This document shows, piece after piece, positions 56,871 to 64,000 of a DNA stretch of 64,000 nt. A model generated the notes under the pieces. That model was not told the origin of the DNA. It ran no database searches and worked only from the letters and a program-made list of their open reading frames with translations. How positions within the stretch are numbered: position 1 is the first letter of the stretch; every line of letters starts with the position of its first letter. Source of the stretch: Sporosarcina sp. JAI121 (GTDB lineage: Bacteria; Bacillota; Bacilli; Bacillales_A; Planococcaceae); NCBI RefSeq assembly GCF_013408665.1, contig NZ_JACCCL010000003.1:62001-126000 (forward strand), in the 5' to 3' direction. The translations under genes and the position numbers were made by a program.

Positions 56871-56980
56871 TACCTATTTCGCTCTTTATCTATCGAGAAA
56901 GTGAAACGTTTTGTCATCTGATTCGTAGTAGAGATAACGGGTTTTACTGAAAAGGATCTTCTAGTACGAGGAGGGATTAC

Positions 56981-57478
56981 ATGAGACAGCTGTATATCAA
57001 GCAAAAGGTATTTAGTCTGAGCGGCAAGTTTTCGGTGAAGGATGCAGAAGAGAACGAAGTGTATTTTGTAGAAGGAAGCTTTATGCAAATACCGAAGACG
57101 TTTTCGATTATGGATGTGGCTAGGCAGGAAGTGGCGATGATCACGAAAAAAACATTTAGTTTCCTACCGACTTTTTTTGTCGACGTGCACGGCCAAGAAA
57201 CGGTAATGATAAAAAAGGAATTTTCTTTTTTAAAAGCACGGTATTCAATAGATGCGGCAGGAATAGAAGTACAAGGGAATTGGTGGGATATGGATTTCGA
57301 AGTGTACCGAAATGGGGAACTGATTGGCGCTGTCAGCAAAAAGTGGTTCACATGGGGCGATAGCTACCAGTTGGATATTCTAGATGATGAGATGGAACCA
57401 CTTCTCGTGGCGCTCGTTGTGGCAATTGACTACGCAAAAGCAGCCCAGTCTGCTGCGGGGGCTGGAGGCGGGGCGTGA
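56981..57478 (+). CDS. LURP-one-related (YxjI-like) protein
   Basis: 165 residues with the repeated beta-barrel pattern of LOR/YxjI proteins (LYIKQKVFSLSGKFSVKDAEENEVYFVEGSF ... IKKEFSFLKARYSIDAAGIEVQGNWWDMDFEVYRNGELIGAVSKKW) and an Ala/Gly-rich tail. The family resembles Tubby/scramblase folds. AGGAGGGAT precedes ATG. Function unknown. Confidence 0.85.
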   Translation: MRQLYIKQKVFSLSGKFSVKDAEENEVYFVEGSFMQIPKTFSIMDVARQEVAMITKKTFSFLPTFFVDVHGQETVMIKKEFSFLKARYSIDAAGIEVQGNWWDMDFEVYRNGELIGAVSKKWFTWGDSYQLDILDDEMEPLLVALVVAIDYAKAAQSAAGAGGGA

Positions 57479-57540
57479 CACAACTAGTAACGTGTCATTG
57501 CGACAAACCCTCTGCGCGTCACGAAGTTTAGTGAAGGGTG

Positions 57541-57590
57541 CCAGGTTCTAATTCGATTCTGAAATTTTTAGAACCTAGTACTCGAGATTA
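57541..57590 (+). repeat. Intergenic repeat family D, copy 2
   Basis: GGTTCTAATTCGATTCTGAA followed by ATTTTTAGAACCTAGTACTC and GAGATTAT; closest to copy 3 at 59447. Confidence 0.65.
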
Positions 57591-57634
57591 TAGAATGGAT
57601 TTTTTGATTTTTTTAAACGAAGAGGGGTGTCAAT

Positions 57635-58105
57635 ATGGAAGTAGTATATTTTGCAGGTGGATGTTTATGGGGAGTACAAGCATTTATAAAAACATTACCT
57701 GGAGTTAAGTTTACAGAGGCAGGAAGAGCTAATGGAACAAGTCATACACTTGAGGGTGATTATGATGGGTACGCCGAATGTGTAAAAACAGGTTTTGATC
57801 CGACAGTTGTAACAATCAGGGAACTAATGGAATATTTATTTGAAATCATTGATCCACACAGTTTGAATAAACAAGGACAGGATGTTGGCGAGAAATACAG
57901 AACAGGAGTTTATAGTGAAAAGCCGGAACACTTGAAAGAGGCGAAGGCGTTTCTTAGTGAGAGAAATGATTATGACCTTATAGTTGTTGAAGTATTACCT
58001 CTCACAAACTATGTGAGAAGTGCAGAAGAGCATCAAGATAGATTAGCTAGATGTCCAAATGATTATTGTCATATTACAGAAGAAATAGTAAGTAGGTATA
58101 AGTAA
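57635..58105 (+). CDS. msrA: Peptide-methionine (S)-S-oxide reductase MsrA-like
   Basis: 156 residues. The GGCLWGVQAF motif carries the catalytic Cys (GCFW normally; Phe is replaced by Leu here), followed by the GDYDGYAECVKTGFDP and PHSLNKQGQDVGEKYRTGVY segments of the MsrA fold and an EEHQDR near the C-terminus. It repairs oxidised methionine. Shorter than typical MsrA (about 175). GAGGGGTG precedes ATG. Confidence 0.88.
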   Translation: MEVVYFAGGCLWGVQAFIKTLPGVKFTEAGRANGTSHTLEGDYDGYAECVKTGFDPTVVTIRELMEYLFEIIDPHSLNKQGQDVGEKYRTGVYSEKPEHLKEAKAFLSERNDYDLIVVEVLPLTNYVRSAEEHQDRLARCPNDYCHITEEIVSRYK

Positions 58106-58200
58106 GGGAGAATAGTAAAAGTTGGTTTCTGGGAACTACTGTTTTCAGATATGCTTTACCTAATAATAAGGGGAACAGAACTGTTTAATCATTTTCAACA

Positions 58201-58234
58201 ATCGGGCGCAATTGTAGCATAAGCGATTGCGTCC
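58201..58234 (+). repeat. Short intergenic repeat family C, copy 5
   Basis: ATCGGGCGCAATTGTAGCAT then AAGCGATTGCGTCC; GGGCGCAAT pairs with ATTGCGTCC. Confidence 0.65.
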
Positions 58235-58383
58235 ATATCACACGAACGGGCCAGATTGTTGTACAAAAAAGGGGGGAGTCTCTAATCTTATTAAAAATAA
58301 ATAAAAATTATATTTGGGTATATTTCTTTATCTTTTTTGTTCTTTGGTGTGCGAGAGAATTATGGTTAGTCCAATACTTAGGC

Positions 58384-58941
58384 ATGATGGATTCCATACC
58401 AAGGGCTATAACATCAGCCGTTATCAAAATAGCCATTTGGGTCATTCCTGTTATATTTTTGGTTAAAGTTATGGAGAAAGGTAACCCGTTATCCTATTTA
58501 GGATTACGTTATAACCTTAAAAAGGGGTTAAAATGGGCAGGTTGGGTATCTTTAGTTTTCATATCTTATTTTATAATTTTAAATTTAACCGTTTTAAAAA
58601 GTAATATTGATTTTCAAATGGGGTTGCATGAGTGGCTTAATACAGTTCTGTTGGTGGGAATTACTGAGGAAATTGTTTTTAGAGGTTTTTTACTAAGAAA
58701 ACTAATGGATTCTTATAAATTCTGGATAGCAAACACAATTACAGCCTTGCTCTTTGTATCAATTCATTTCCCGATTTGGTTTTATAAAGACCTATTCGAG
58801 TTTTCTTATCTTTTAAATGGCATAACAACGAGCTTTGTTTTAGGTATTATATTTGGATTTATATATAAAAAAAGTAACTCTCTTTGGTCAGTAATTATTG
58901 TTCACTCTTTATATAATTTGTTAGTATCACTGTTCTACTAA
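58384..58941 (+). CDS. CPBP-family intramembrane metalloprotease (start uncertain)
   Basis: 185 residues from ATG 58384 with several membrane helices and the Abi/CAAX-protease motifs EEIVFRGFLL (near residue 98), SIHFPIW and a C-terminal HSLYNLLV. The frame stays open upstream through NKNYIWVYFFIFFVLW..., an additional membrane helix, back to a strong GGGGGGAG at 58271-58278, but no ATG, GTG or TTG occurs there. The codon at the right distance is ATC (58285). Either a non-standard start is used or the true start codon has been lost. Confidence 0.75.
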   Translation: MMDSIPRAITSAVIKIAIWVIPVIFLVKVMEKGNPLSYLGLRYNLKKGLKWAGWVSLVFISYFIILNLTVLKSNIDFQMGLHEWLNTVLLVGITEEIVFRGFLLRKLMDSYKFWIANTITALLFVSIHFPIWFYKDLFEFSYLLNGITTSFVLGIIFGFIYKKSNSLWSVIIVHSLYNLLVSLFY

Positions 58942-58989
58942 CGGGCGCGATTCTGGAACAAGGATTTGCGGCCGTTCAACAATAGGGCC
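58941..58989 (+). repeat. Short intergenic repeat family C, copy 6
   Basis: ACGGGCGCGATTCTGGAACA followed by AGGATTTGCGGCCGTTC and AATAGGGCC. Confidence 0.65.
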
Positions 58990-59076
58990 ATTTTGTTGCA
59001 TATTGAATCGGAATGAAGAAGTGATATGAGTAAAATGTTTGTTATCTCAGTCTTAGCTATGCGGGAGGTGGATTTG

Positions 59077-59274
59077 ATGAACAAGGTTTTGGCTTTCTCA
59101 ATTTCAGGGATGGGGTTAACTGGTGCCGTCCTAATCATCTCGGTTGCTCTGTTATTCAACACTCCAATAGGAAATGTATTGAAGATAGTTACTGTTGGTT
59201 CAACAACAGCTTTCGTTATATTTACTATTTCAGCTCTAGTGTTTCGTCGGCGATTAGGTGAAAAAATTGAGTAA
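59077..59274 (+). CDS. Small two-helix membrane protein
   Basis: 65 residues, MNKVLAFSISGMGLTGAVLIISVALLF then a second helix and the basic end FRRRLGEKIE. ATG 59077 has GGGAGGTGG 6-7 nt upstream, which decides the start against the in-frame ATG 59026. Function unknown. Confidence 0.6.
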   Translation: MNKVLAFSISGMGLTGAVLIISVALLFNTPIGNVLKIVTVGSTTAFVIFTISALVFRRRLGEKIE

Positions 59275-59318
59275 TATATTTATAAATAACGAATAAAGTT
59301 ATATGCTGTTAATACAAC

Positions 59319-59382
59319 AAACGGACGCGTTTGTGAAAGATCAAAAGCTTGATTCCTCGCTAAAAGAAGGAGGAATTAGGCT
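59319..59382 (+). repeat. Repeat family C copy 7 with AGCCTAATTCCTC-type hairpin
   Basis: AACGGACGCGTTTGTGAAAGAT is followed by AGCTTGATTCCTCGC ... GGAGGAATTAGGCT. Same order of elements as 52010-52080, without the long T run. Confidence 0.6.
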
Positions 59383-59446
59383 GAGTTTATCCTTCTTTAT
59401 TTAAAATAGTACCCCATTGGTAAAAGTGCTGGCAAAGTGAATGGGG

Positions 59447-59498
59447 CCAGATTCTAATTCGATTCTGAATTATTTTAGAACCTGGTACTCGAAATTAC
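59447..59498 (+). repeat. Intergenic repeat family D, copy 3
   Basis: AGATTCTAATTCGATTCTGA continuing ATTATTTTAGAACCTGGTAC and TCGAAATTA. Confidence 0.65.
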
Positions 59499-59581
59499 GC
59501 AAAACTCGAATGTAACGCGTTGATATGTTTTGTGAAATTGGCTACAATTGTAAATGTAAACGCTCCAATTGTACGTAAAGG

Positions 59582-60274
59582 GAACTTGAATATGCAAATG
59601 AAGGTGCAAAGGTTATCGTTTGTGATGTGAATGCGGAAGGTTTAGCTGAAACAGAGAAACTAATTAATGATAATAATGGAACTGTACTTAGTATTGTTGC
59701 TGACGTTTCTAAAAAAGAAGATGTTCATATGATGATTAAAAAAGCTCTTGAAGCGTTTGGTACAGTTGATATTTGTGTGAATAATGCAGCTGTTTTGGCA
59801 GATTTTAAAGCATCTCTTGATATTACTGAAGAAGAATGGGATAAAATCATGGATGTAAACGTTAAAGGAGTCTATTTACTTACAAATGAGATTTTGCCAC
59901 ATATGCTGAAAAAAGGGAAGGGAACATTTATCAATGTTGCTTCAATTGGAGGAACAATTGCTGGTGTTGGAGACGCAGCATATATTACATCCAAGCACGC
60001 CGTTGTTGGATACACGAAACAGCTAACTTTCAATTATGCTAAAGACGGAATTCGCGCTGTTGCACTTTGTCCAGGATTAATCGATACTCCAATGGTCCAA
60101 TATGCAATTGAACAAGACCGTCCTGAAGTTGTTCGACAAATAAACTCTATTCCATCTGGACATATCGGTCGCTCTGAAGAAGTTGCATATTTTTCGGTAT
60201 ATTTAGCAAGTGAAAAAGCAAAACATATTAACGGTGTTGAAATGAAAATTGATGGTGGACAATCCATTTCATAA
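59582..60274 (+). pseudogene. Short-chain dehydrogenase, 5' truncated
   Basis: The reading frame from 59582 gives EYANEGAKVIVCDVNAEGL..., then the SDR features DICVNNAAV (NNAG-like), INVASIGG (catalytic Ser), YITSKHA (YxxxK) and GLIDTPMV. The N-terminal Rossmann TGxxxGxG that should precede by about 15 residues is absent, and an in-frame TAA lies at 59576. A Met at 59627 exists but a protein starting there could not bind NAD(P). It is probably a decayed gene. Confidence 0.82.
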
Positions 60275-60394
60275 TTATAAATAAGTGCTAAATTACCAAA
60301 GAAGTTGTTTTAGGTCTTAGAAACATTTTGACTTGAATCAAACCGGTGAATTAAATTAATTATATCACATGGTAAATGCGTTCTATCAAAATTT

Positions 60395-60492
60395 TGGGGT
60401 ACCTGCGCATCAAGTAAAGTCGAACAATTCACACATCCAGATAATCATACAAAAAACAGTCATTCGCCAATTCGTCTGATTTTTAATTTATT
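60395..60492 (+). repeat. Dispersed repeat family F, copy 2
   Basis: GGGGTACCTGCGCATCA ... GAACAATTCACACATCC ... GCCAATTCGTCTGATTTT, diverged copy of 37495-37590. The remaining parts of the 60275-60654 gap show only the terminator at 60559. Confidence 0.55.
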
Positions 60493-60558
60493 ATTATACA
60501 ATTGTAGTGATTTACCTGATTAGTGCCACACACAGGAACTTGAAATTTATCATGTCAT

Positions 60559-60621
60559 AAAAAAACTTCTAGTGTAGTAGTAACCGTGATGGTTCACAAT
60601 TCATACTTCACTAGAAGGTGT
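60559..60621 (-). terminator. Terminator of the ECF S-component gene
   Basis: On the minus strand CTTCTAGTG ... CACTAGAAG (9 bp) is followed by seven T. Confidence 0.85.
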
Positions 60622-60654
60622 GTAGGATAGAAGTTCACGTTCATTTTCTACGTA

Positions 60655-61203
60655 TTAAAACTTCTTTTGGAAATAAGGTGTTTTTTTCAACATAATACAT
60701 ACTGGAATCGCGATCAGTAAACCGACAACGTTTTGGATGATGTCCCCTGGAATGGATGCCATTGGTGCGATCCAGTTATTGTACATGATTCCTTGCCCGA
60801 TGTAGTATACCGCCAACATCACCGGCATTGACACAACTGCTGCGAAAATGTTTAGTCCAACGTTATCGCCTCGTTGTCCCCTCGACCAAGCAATTCTCCC
60901 GACGATGAGGCCTTGTAATACACGGGCGATAATTGTAATTGGTGCCCAAATTGCCCAGCCGCCTAAGATATCGAATAAGCCCATCCCAATTGCTCCAGCA
61001 AGAGCCCCTTTTTTAGGACCGAATAAAATCGCTGCGATGAAAAGCATAGATGTCCCTAAGTGAATCAGTCCACCTTGCCCGAATGGTAACTTAATATTGA
61101 TCATTGTCGCAGCGAAAATAAGTGCTGCTAAAATTGCGGTAATAACTAAATCAAAAGTTTTCGTAAGCGTTTTTGAATAGGATTGATTTTGTATATTTTG
61201 CAT
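60655..61203 (-). CDS. ECF transporter substrate-binding S component (possibly vitamin B6)
   Basis: 182 residues, six membrane helices, with FAATMINIKLPFGQGGLIHLGTSMLFIAAILFGPKKGALAGAIGMGLFDILGGW, the typical S-component opening and small-residue helix that docks the T component. GAGGAT precedes ATG 61203. It is divergent from a pyridoxal kinase gene, so pyridoxine/pyridoxal is a reasonable guess. The A and T components must be encoded elsewhere. Confidence 0.82.
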   Translation of the reverse strand: MQNIQNQSYSKTLTKTFDLVITAILAALIFAATMINIKLPFGQGGLIHLGTSMLFIAAILFGPKKGALAGAIGMGLFDILGGWAIWAPITIIARVLQGLIVGRIAWSRGQRGDNVGLNIFAAVVSMPVMLAVYYIGQGIMYNNWIAPMASIPGDIIQNVVGLLIAIPVCIMLKKTPYFQKKF

Positions 61204-61421
61204 GTTGATCATCCTCACTATGATGAATTCTTTGATAGTTTTAACTTTAGCAAACAACTGACCATTGTAAAAGTGTCAAATTGATAAAAAAAGTAGGGGT
61301 CAGATTGTTTTACTTATTAAAAATAATTTTTAATCTCTCTACTAGAAGTTGGTGTATTTTTGCCGTTCCCTACTTATGATACGATGAAGAGAGTACGATT
61401 TAGGATTAGGTAGGTGGGAGT

Positions 61422-62273
61422 ATGATGAAAAAGGTTGCTGTAATTCAGGACATGTCATCCTTTGGGAAATGCTCGTTAACAGCTGCGATTCCTGTGCTGT
61501 CAGTGATGGGTGTTCAGGCAGTGCCATTGCCAACTGCGATTTTTACGGCGCAAACAGGGTATTCGAGCTTTTATTGTGAGGATTTAACGTCAAAAATGGA
61601 CTTCTTTGTGGATGAGTGGAGCAAGCTTGGTGCAAATTTTGATGGCATTCACACGGGCTTTGTAACGGGACAAGAGCAAATCGATAACATATTTCAATTT
61701 TTAAACGTGTTTCACTCAGATGAAACGGCGCTGCTTGTCGATCCGGTGATGGGCGATATGGGTGAAGTGTATAAAATGTTTACGGGTGATTTACTTGATC
61801 GTATGAAGGAACTCGTGAAGAGTGCAGACATTGTTACGCCAAATGTTACAGAGTGTTGCTTGCTTACAGGTTTGTCGTATGAGAAGCTACAGAGCTATCA
61901 AGATGATTCAGATTATTTTCAGAAACTAGAAGAGGCGGGCCATCAGCTACAGCAGGCAACTGGTGCGAACGTCATTATTACTGGTTTGAATCCGCCGCCA
62001 GCAGTTCCGAACAAGCGCTATGTAGGCAATATGTATGTCGATGCAGATCGTTCATTTACTAGTATCCGTGACTATAATGGCGAGAGCTATTCGGGAACTG
62101 GCGATTTGTTTGCATCTGTCATAATGGGTGGGATGATGCGCGGGCAGGATTTGGTAGAGTCGATGAAGCTTGCGGAGACGTTTTTAACCGCTGCGATTGA
62201 AGCTACGTCAAAAGAGAAAATTTCGAGCGAGGCAGGCGTGAATTTCGAACAATTTTTGCGAATGCTGCTTTAG
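61422..62273 (+). CDS. pdxK: Pyridoxal/pyridoxamine kinase
   Basis: The 283-residue ribokinase-fold enzyme phosphorylates B6 vitamers. It has VIQDMSSFGKCSL at the N-terminus, VDPVMGDMGEVY, TPNVTECCLLTG, and the anion-hole/catalytic GESYSGTGDLFASV with Asp. GGTGGGAG precedes ATG. Divergent from the ECF S component. Could also be called PdxY; the two are not separable here. Confidence 0.88.
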   Translation: MMKKVAVIQDMSSFGKCSLTAAIPVLSVMGVQAVPLPTAIFTAQTGYSSFYCEDLTSKMDFFVDEWSKLGANFDGIHTGFVTGQEQIDNIFQFLNVFHSDETALLVDPVMGDMGEVYKMFTGDLLDRMKELVKSADIVTPNVTECCLLTGLSYEKLQSYQDDSDYFQKLEEAGHQLQQATGANVIITGLNPPPAVPNKRYVGNMYVDADRSFTSIRDYNGESYSGTGDLFASVIMGGMMRGQDLVESMKLAETFLTAAIEATSKEKISSEAGVNFEQFLRMLL

Positions 62274-62307
62274 TAATCATGCGCTTGATTTTAATGTACG
62301 AAGCCTG

Positions 62308-62351
62308 AAAGCTACAACTACTGGAGATCATTCAGTAATTGTGGCTTTTTT
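62308..62351 (+). terminator. Terminator of pdxK
   Basis: 16-bp stem with one G-U pair and one mismatch, AAAGCTACAACTACTG / CAGTAATTGTGGCTTT, followed by T. A near-copy ends sstT at 63943. Confidence 0.88.
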
Positions 62352-62539
62352 ATTATGCACTTTTCTATTCGCCACTACTTATTTGGGGGGAATTAGGCGA
62401 TATGACTCACCAGTATACCGAACAAGGTAGTGCGGGAGGAAAGTCCTGCTCGTTAAGCTCCGACTATATATCTCCAAAGATTTAAGTAACATAAGGTTGA
62501 ATTTCATAAAAATATCCATATTCTGATATAAAAAAATAA

Positions 62540-62569
62540 TTGCACAATTAGGAAACCCTGTGCTAAAAT
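62540..62569 (+). promoter_or_regulatory. sstT promoter
   Basis: -35 TTGCAC (62540-62545), 18 bp, extended -10 TGC-TAAAAT (62561-62569). It puts the start near 62576, leaving a leader of about 108 nt. The preceding 62352-62539 stretch shows no supported feature. Confidence 0.75.
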
Positions 62570-62581
62570 AAATTATCAGTC

Positions 62582-62642
62582 TACTTCGAGGCGAATTAAG
62601 TACATGCTGCCTCACTGGGGAGAAGTAACTGTACGTTTTTTT
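62582..62642 (+). ncRNA. Candidate regulatory leader RNA of sstT (attenuator/riboswitch-like)
   Basis: TACTTC (62582-62587) pairs with GAAGTA (62622-62627) and GAGGC (62588-62592) with GCCTC (62609-62613). The loop GTACA (62600-62604) is complementary to TGTAC (62630-62634), which is directly followed by G and seven T. The last pairing can act as a terminator with CCTC/GGGG inside, or as a pseudoknot with the first two. No known family recognised. Confidence 0.5.
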
Positions 62643-62683
62643 ATACGAGATTTTAGAAAACATTACGTTTAAGGGGTAGAAAA

Positions 62684-63925
62684 ATGAAGAATTTATTTGT
62701 CAAATGGAATCAAATAAGTCTAGTAAAAAGGATTGTTCTCGGTATTATTGTTGGTCTTATTTTAGCTTTGACGGTTCCTGCTGCGGCAAGTTGGGTAACT
62801 ATTTTCGGTTCTTTATTCGTAGGTGCATTAAAGGCAGTGGCACCAGTCTTAGTATTATTTTTAGTGATGCACGCAATTGCCGTGCATAAAAGCGGTACGA
62901 AAACGAATATGAAAACGATTCTTGTTCTTTATGCGATTGGTACACTCCTAGCAGGGGCTGTCGCTGTCGCTGTGAGCTTTATGTTCCCGGTTACACTCAC
63001 GTTGACAACAGGAGCAGAAGGCCTTACTCCTCCAGAAGGCATTGTTGAGGTTCTTGAAACATTACTCTTTAATGTAGTTGCGAATCCAGTTAATGCATTA
63101 CTAAATGCTAACTATTTAGGTATTTTAATGTGGGCAGTTGTTCTTGGACTTGCATTGAAAAATGCCAATAAAAATACGAAAGACGTGTTAGGCAGTTTTT
63201 CAGATGCCATTACTAAAGTCGTGCAATGGGTGATCAATTTAGCACCGATTGGTATTATGGGGCTTGTTTTTGATGCGATTGTAACAACTGGTCTTTCTGC
63301 ACTACTTGTATACGGTAGATTAGTTGTAATTTTAGTTGGATGTATGTTGTTTATCGCACTTGTCGTGAATCCGTTAATCGTATATGTCTATATACGCAGA
63401 AATCCTTATCCAATCGTTTTCAAGGTTTTAAAAGACAGCGGTATCACGGCATTCTTTACACGCAGTTCAGCTGCAAATATTCCGGTAAATATGAAATTAT
63501 GTAAAGAACTTGGCTTAGATGAGGATACGTATGCAGTGTCAATTCCTCTAGGTGCTACGATTAATATGGCTGGTGCAGCCGTTACAATTGCTGTCCTAAC
63601 TCTTGCAACTGTCCATACGCTTGGAATTGAAGTTGATTTTGTAACTGCCCTAATGCTTTCTGTTGTAGCGGCTATCTCGGCAGCAGGTGCATCAGGTGTT
63701 GCTGGCGGATCACTTTTATTGATTCCACTAGCATGTAGTCTATTCGGAGTACCAAATGATATTGCCATGCAAGTTGTTGGTGTAGGCTTCATCATCGGTG
63801 TTGTTCAAGATTCTTGTGAAACTGCACTGAATTCATCGTCAGACGTACTGTTCACAGCTGCAGCTGAATATGCTAAAGAGCGTAAAGAAGGTAAGGTAGG
63901 TAAAGTTGTTACTGTGAAGTCTTAA
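62684..63925 (+). CDS. sstT: Serine/threonine:Na+ symporter SstT
   Basis: 413 residues, the SstT length, of the dicarboxylate/amino acid:cation symporter (DAACS) family: about eight membrane helices, [22 protein letters not shown] (reentrant serine-rich hairpin), [20 protein letters not shown] (NMxGxA cation site) and [29 protein letters not shown] precedes ATG. Expressed behind a structured leader; terminator follows. Confidence 0.93.
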   Translation: MKNLFVKWNQISLVKRIVLGIIVGLILALTVPAAASWVTIFGSLFVGALKAVAPVLVLFLVMHAIAVHKSGTKTNMKTILVLYAIGTLLAGAVAVAVSFMFPVTLTLTTGAEGLTPPEGIVEVLETLLFNVVANPVNALLNANYLGILMWAVVLGLALKNANKNTKDVLGSFSDAITKVVQWVINLAPIGIMGLVFDAIVTTGLSALLVYGRLVVILVGCMLFIALVVNPLIVYVYIRRNPYPIVFKVLKDSGITAFFTRSSAANIPVNMKLCKELGLDEDTYAVSIPLGATINMAGAAVTIAVLTLATVHTLGIEVDFVTALMLSVVAAISAAGASGVAGGSLLLIPLACSLFGVPNDIAMQVVGVGFIIGVVQDSCETALNSSSDVLFTAAAEYAKERKEGKVGKVVTVKS

Positions 63926-63942
63926 GAATTACGAAAAAATGA

Positions 63943-63985
63943 AAAGCCACGATTACCGGAGATGATTCGGTGATCGTGGCTTTTT
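63943..63985 (+). terminator. Terminator of sstT
   Basis: 16-bp stem AAAGCCACGATTACCG / CGGTGATCGTGGCTTT with a 9-nt loop followed by TT. Related in sequence to the pdxK terminator. Confidence 0.9.
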
Positions 63986-64000
63986 GATTGAGCAGAAAAC

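Noticed and set aside
62434..62446. GGGAGGAAAGTCC resembling the RNase P RNA core motif
   Set aside because: Only about 16 bases resemble RNase P RNA; neither the flanking P-stems nor the other conserved regions are present.

Overview
The window looks like a chromosomal segment of a low-to-mid GC Gram-positive bacterium of the order Bacillales, most likely family Planococcaceae (a Sporosarcina-like organism). This rests on the conserved gene order yvoD-ppaX-yvoF ... trxB-yvcI-rapZ-yvcK-whiA-crh-clpP ... cggR-gapA-pgk-tpiA-gpmI-eno-secG-est-rnr-smpB-ssrA, with B. subtilis-like proteins, a CtsR-type operator before clpP and a CggR-type operator before cggR. The genus is an inference from memory, not a database result.

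Layout. (1) 1-23,850: conserved core of cell-wall/carbon regulation (rapZ, yvcK, whiA, crh), proteolysis (clpP), a LemA/TPM pair, the complete lower glycolytic block, and RNA/trans-translation genes ending in tmRNA (ssrA). Two dispersed repeat families sit in its intergenic gaps. The his operon that separates yvoF from the TPR gene in B. subtilis is absent. (2) 23,826-32,731: an 8.9-kb AT-rich island inserted at the 3' end of ssrA, bounded by a 24-bp near-perfect direct repeat of the tmRNA end. It carries a 5'-truncated tyrosine integrase, a two-gene module (a GSx9DxD nucleotidyltransferase-fold protein plus an HTH/ImmA-IrrE metalloprotease), and a 1570-residue Type ISP-like restriction-modification enzyme combining nuclease, helicase, methyltransferase and recognition regions. 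(3) 32,800-37,500: a decayed polymorphic-toxin locus. It holds an LXG toxin pseudogene, an IS21-family insertion (5-bp target duplication) that split the start of a SUKH-like immunity gene, an orphan toxin C-terminus and a DUF2247-like immunity gene. (4) 37,500-64,000: accessory chromosome with transporters (EamA, lantibiotic-type ABC plus two-component system, ECF S component, SstT), an SLH protein, an orphan RsbR paralogue, stress and repair enzymes (MsrA, YfiT-like, Dus), a membrane glycosyltransferase, several small membrane proteins and at least four gene relics. Many short intergenic repeats lie between about 46 and 60 kb.

How the genes work together. RapZ/YvcK/WhiA/Crh form the nucleotide-sugar and HPr-like regulatory operon. 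CggR represses its own gene and gapA, and pgk-tpiA-gpmI-eno complete triose-phosphate glycolysis. Rnr, SmpB and ssrA serve ribosome rescue and RNA decay. The tmRNA island is mainly anti-phage in content. The adjacent toxin locus is interbacterial-conflict debris. The divergent ECF-S/pyridoxal-kinase pair suggests vitamin B6 salvage, and sstT has a leader that folds on paper like an attenuator or riboswitch.
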